Positions 41,402 to 64,000 of a stretch of DNA of 64,000 nucleotides are shown piece after piece. The stretch lies in NCBI GenBank assembly GCA_054601695.1, contig BAAHQB010000465.1:19589-83588 (forward strand). Reading direction: 5' to 3'. The position numbers and the translations under genes were made by a program. This DNA comes from Amorphochlora amoebiformis (taxonomy: Eukaryota > Cercozoa > Chlorarachniophyceae). Numbering within the stretch: position 1 is the first letter of the stretch; each line of letters begins with the position of its first letter. Under the pieces are notes generated by a model, which did no database searches, was not told the DNA's origin, and worked only from the letters and a program-made list of their open reading frames with translations.

Positions 41402-41934
41402 GCTCTAGGAGCTAGATGAGCTGGAGAAAGTTATGATTCTAAGTAATGACTAGATTAACTATCTAAATCTAGGAAATATCTAGAATAAACTAGTAAAGGA
41501 TAGGACTACTACTAGTACTAGGAGTAGTCTAGGTAGTACTAGCTAGCTAGTCTCTAGAGTCTAGTAGTAGTAACTAGAACTAGTGTTATTCTTAGTACTA
41601 GTCTAGTAGTAGTAACTAGAACTAGTAGAATAACACTACTAACTAGAGTAACAAGAGTAACTAGAGTAAGTTACTGAGAGTTAGTATTAGCGTTGTATTA
41701 CGCGCGGCCATATAGATACTAGAGCTAGAGGTACTAGAGGTGGTACAGGATTAATCTAGTCAACAATTGTAACTGGCTGAGTGCTAGTCGGCGCTTAATC
41801 TAGTTAATCTAGTTGCCCTCGGACTAGTCGGAGTTAATCGGTCTTTTGCAGAATGCCTATCGACTGTTGAATAGTGTCGGAGATGGTGTGCCAAGCTGTT
41901 CATGACGTGACTCAGACTTGTACTAGTAGTATCC
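41402..41934. other. CTAG-rich convergent intergenic block
   Basis: Between the stop codons of RSPH3 (plus) and CFAP52 (minus). By eye about thirty CTAG tetranucleotides occur in about 530 bases, as ACTAGTACTAGG, TCTAGTAGTAG, AACTAGAACTAG and similar words. It contains almost no (AT)n, unlike other spacers. It probably carries both 3' ends. Confidence 0.85.
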
Positions 41935-55805
<13,871 letters not shown>

Positions 55806-55997
55806 AACTCTTCCGTCTCTTCGTTTTTCTTTTCAAGATTCAAGCCAGATACTTGCCCAATGATTTTCACTCAGTTTCTTCTGTTGGATCGAAAATGATA
55901 ATATTTAGACTTGGAGGGGGGCGGAGAGGAAGGCGGGAACCTCACCAGCAAGCGTCCACGAGACACGTGTCGACATAACGTAAAGGATGTGACGTAC

Positions 55998-56179
55998 CTG
56001 TGTGACAGTCCAAGATATCCCATATTCCAATACTCAGTTATCCTATTCTGATATGTGGGGAATAAATCTTTGAATGCCGAATGAGGGCCTTTGCGATTCG
56101 GTGCGCTGATGTATCGACTGCCATAGAACGGTTCGTCAAATCCGCAAACTGTATTCACCAATCGATCCCAGTCCGCCAT
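55998..56179 (-). CDS. Exon starting MADWDR: CFAP52 5' exon or separate gene
   Basis: An ATG at 56179 in a good context (AAATGGCGG) opens a 60-codon frame beginning MADWDRLVNTVCGFDEPF. It is rich in aromatic residues and Pro/Arg and ends at a strong donor (CACAG|GTACGT) in phase 2. The next frame in that phase is the CFAP52 first exon, reached by an acceptor after GAAG near 55818 or GGAAG near 55810, so a joined CFAP52 with an N-terminal extension is possible. That acceptor has no pyrimidine tract, so a separate small gene is equally possible. I recognise no family. Confidence 0.5.
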
Positions 56180-56455
56180 TTATCCAAACCACGAAATCCT
56201 TACGGCTGCGTCAGCAAGTATCACCGACGTTATGGCAACCCTTAAAAGCCAACGAGGCTTCACATGGCTGTTGAGGCCCTGGCTTTCGCGCCGATTCACT
56301 TCACTGGGCCGGTAAAAGGTTGGTAAGTCTTAAAGGATAAACCGACCCGCTTTGTTGAAACATCACGAACGAGCATTGACTTGGAGTCGACGAAGATCAG
56401 GAGGTATCTCTAAGCCATGTACACTAACACGATCTTGATATTTTATTATAATATG
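56180..56455. promoter_or_regulatory. Probable CFAP52-side 5' region with X-box-like word
   Basis: Unique sequence with no microsatellite, upstream of the minus-strand ATG at 56179. It contains GTTATGGCAACC at 56229-56240. The ATGGCAAC part matches one half of the RFX X-box found close upstream of ciliary genes in animals, but the other half-site is poor. Whether this organism uses RFX factors is unknown. Confidence 0.3.
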
Positions 56456-58734
<2,279 letters not shown>

Positions 58735-59225
58735 CAGCGAGCCGAGCAATTAATTCTAGTAATTCTTAAATACGTAATCATCAGTTTCAAGTATAACACG
58801 GTATAACAGTGTAAATCGGCATGTATAAATTTCAATTAGTCTAGTTACTAGAGTTCCAGTATCTCTGATAAATACTACATACTGATCTAGTTTTTTACTA
58901 AAATAATGCATGTGTTCTAGATTCAATCAATGCATGTATTCTAGATATATCTAGATTTTGCCGTAGAGGTTATTATAGACTGAGTTGTATTATGTGGTAA
59001 GTTACTCCAGCCTGTTTCAGTCAGACTAGTCAGAGTAAGTGGTAACATTGTGAGCTGTAGTTGGCTGCGACAAATATTAGTTTTTTAATTATTTGTAAGT
59101 TTGTTCTCGCCGAAATCTGAAGCCAACAATATCAAGAATATTTTGTCGTAGTTGCTCTGGCCTTCGAAGATACAGGATAGGCTGGCGCTGAAGATTCGAT
59201 CAAACTAACTTCGATCTCATCGTGA
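58735..59225. other. CTAG-containing 3' region of XAP5
   Basis: Directly 3' of the XAP5 stop on the minus strand. CTAG, TCTAGAT and TCTAGT words recur at about 58755-59035, less densely than in the 41.4-kb block. 59050-59225 is ordinary unique sequence, probably 3' untranslated. Confidence 0.6.
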
Positions 59226-63385
<4,160 letters not shown>

Positions 63386-63430
63386 CTGTGTATGTACATA
63401 ATATTATATATATATATGTATATATATATG

Positions 63431-63491
<61 letters not shown>

Positions 63492-63641
63492 ATATATATA
63501 TATATATATATGTTTACATATATATACATATATATATACATACATTATTTATAAATATTTATAATAATATATATTATATATGTGTATGTGTATATACATA
63601 TAGATTTAATATTTATATAATATGTATATATATATACACAC

Positions 63642-63695
<54 letters not shown>

Positions 63696-64000
63696 TGTGT
63701 GTGTAATAAATTGCATTTTCTTACAGCAGAGTACATATAACGTTTTGTTTCTAACCGAATGATGATATGAAACATACTATTCCTAGATTCTGCAGTATAC
63801 TGTAATATACTTCAATATAACGTAATAAACAGAATATCATAGTGATGTGTATTCTCAACATGAAACATGTGATATACTTCTATAGAATGTGCAATATAGC
63901 AATACACTATAATATAGCTAAAAGTATTATTATACAGAATGGTAAAATACAATTCCAAATGGAATAATGTAACACATTTCAACTCGCACGTCATGCACAT
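63386..64000. repeat. XAP5 intron continuing past the right edge
   Basis: (TA)n to about 63700, then about 300 bases of unique AT-rich sequence with no exon-like frame or splice pair. The next XAP5 exon upstream must lie outside the window. Confidence 0.7.

Overview
The window is nuclear DNA of a flagellated, intron-rich eukaryote. The genes are split into many short exons (about 28 to 365 nt, typically 40 to 90) by GT-AG introns. Three of the four recognised families belong to cilia or to ciliary gene control: RSPH3, CFAP52 and FAM50/XAP5. Dispersed TTAGGG-type repeats suggest a TTAGGG telomere. I cannot name the species; a free-living protist fits better than an animal or fungus, but this is inference. 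Most of the 64 kb is simple sequence: (AT)n is everywhere, with long (GA)n blocks, one roughly 610-bp pure (GC)n block and telomere-like tracts. These sit between genes and inside introns, and none lies inside an exon I could support. Most long reading frames here (Tyr-Ile, Leu-Ser, Arg-Glu and Ala-Arg repeats) are translations of microsatellites and are not genes.

Layout. 1.7-4.8 kb: unrecognised minus-strand multi-exon gene. 5.95-7.23 kb: minus-strand gene with beta-propeller-like exons, divergent from a plus-strand gene at 7.36-8.66 kb encoding tandem UBZ4-type zinc fingers. 10.0-15.3 kb: weakly supported minus-strand gene. 15.6-21.2 kb: repeats and a few orphan exon candidates. 21.2-37.4 kb: minus-strand NSUN2/Trm4 RNA m5C methyltransferase, whose introns hold the (GC)n block, a 1-kb (GA)n block, an internal (TTAGGG)n array and several tandem duplications. 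37.7-41.4 kb: plus-strand RSPH3, divergent from NSUN2. 41.9-55.8 kb: minus-strand CFAP52, convergent with RSPH3, reconstructed here as 27 exons with consistent phases (655 residues). 56.0-56.2 kb: an exon with a good start that is either the true first CFAP52 exon or a separate small gene. 59.2-63.4 kb and beyond the right edge: minus-strand FAM50/XAP5, C-terminal part.

How they fit together: RSPH3 (radial spoke), CFAP52 (doublet microtubule inner protein) and XAP5 (nuclear factor linked to ciliary gene expression in a green alga) lie side by side, which suggests a small cilium gene neighbourhood. Three CTAG-rich blocks each lie just 3' of a gene end, and a palindromic GGCGCC element recurs in two or three places; neither is explained by the genes. 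Exon coordinates were read by eye from splice signals, codon phase and family similarity, and no search was run.
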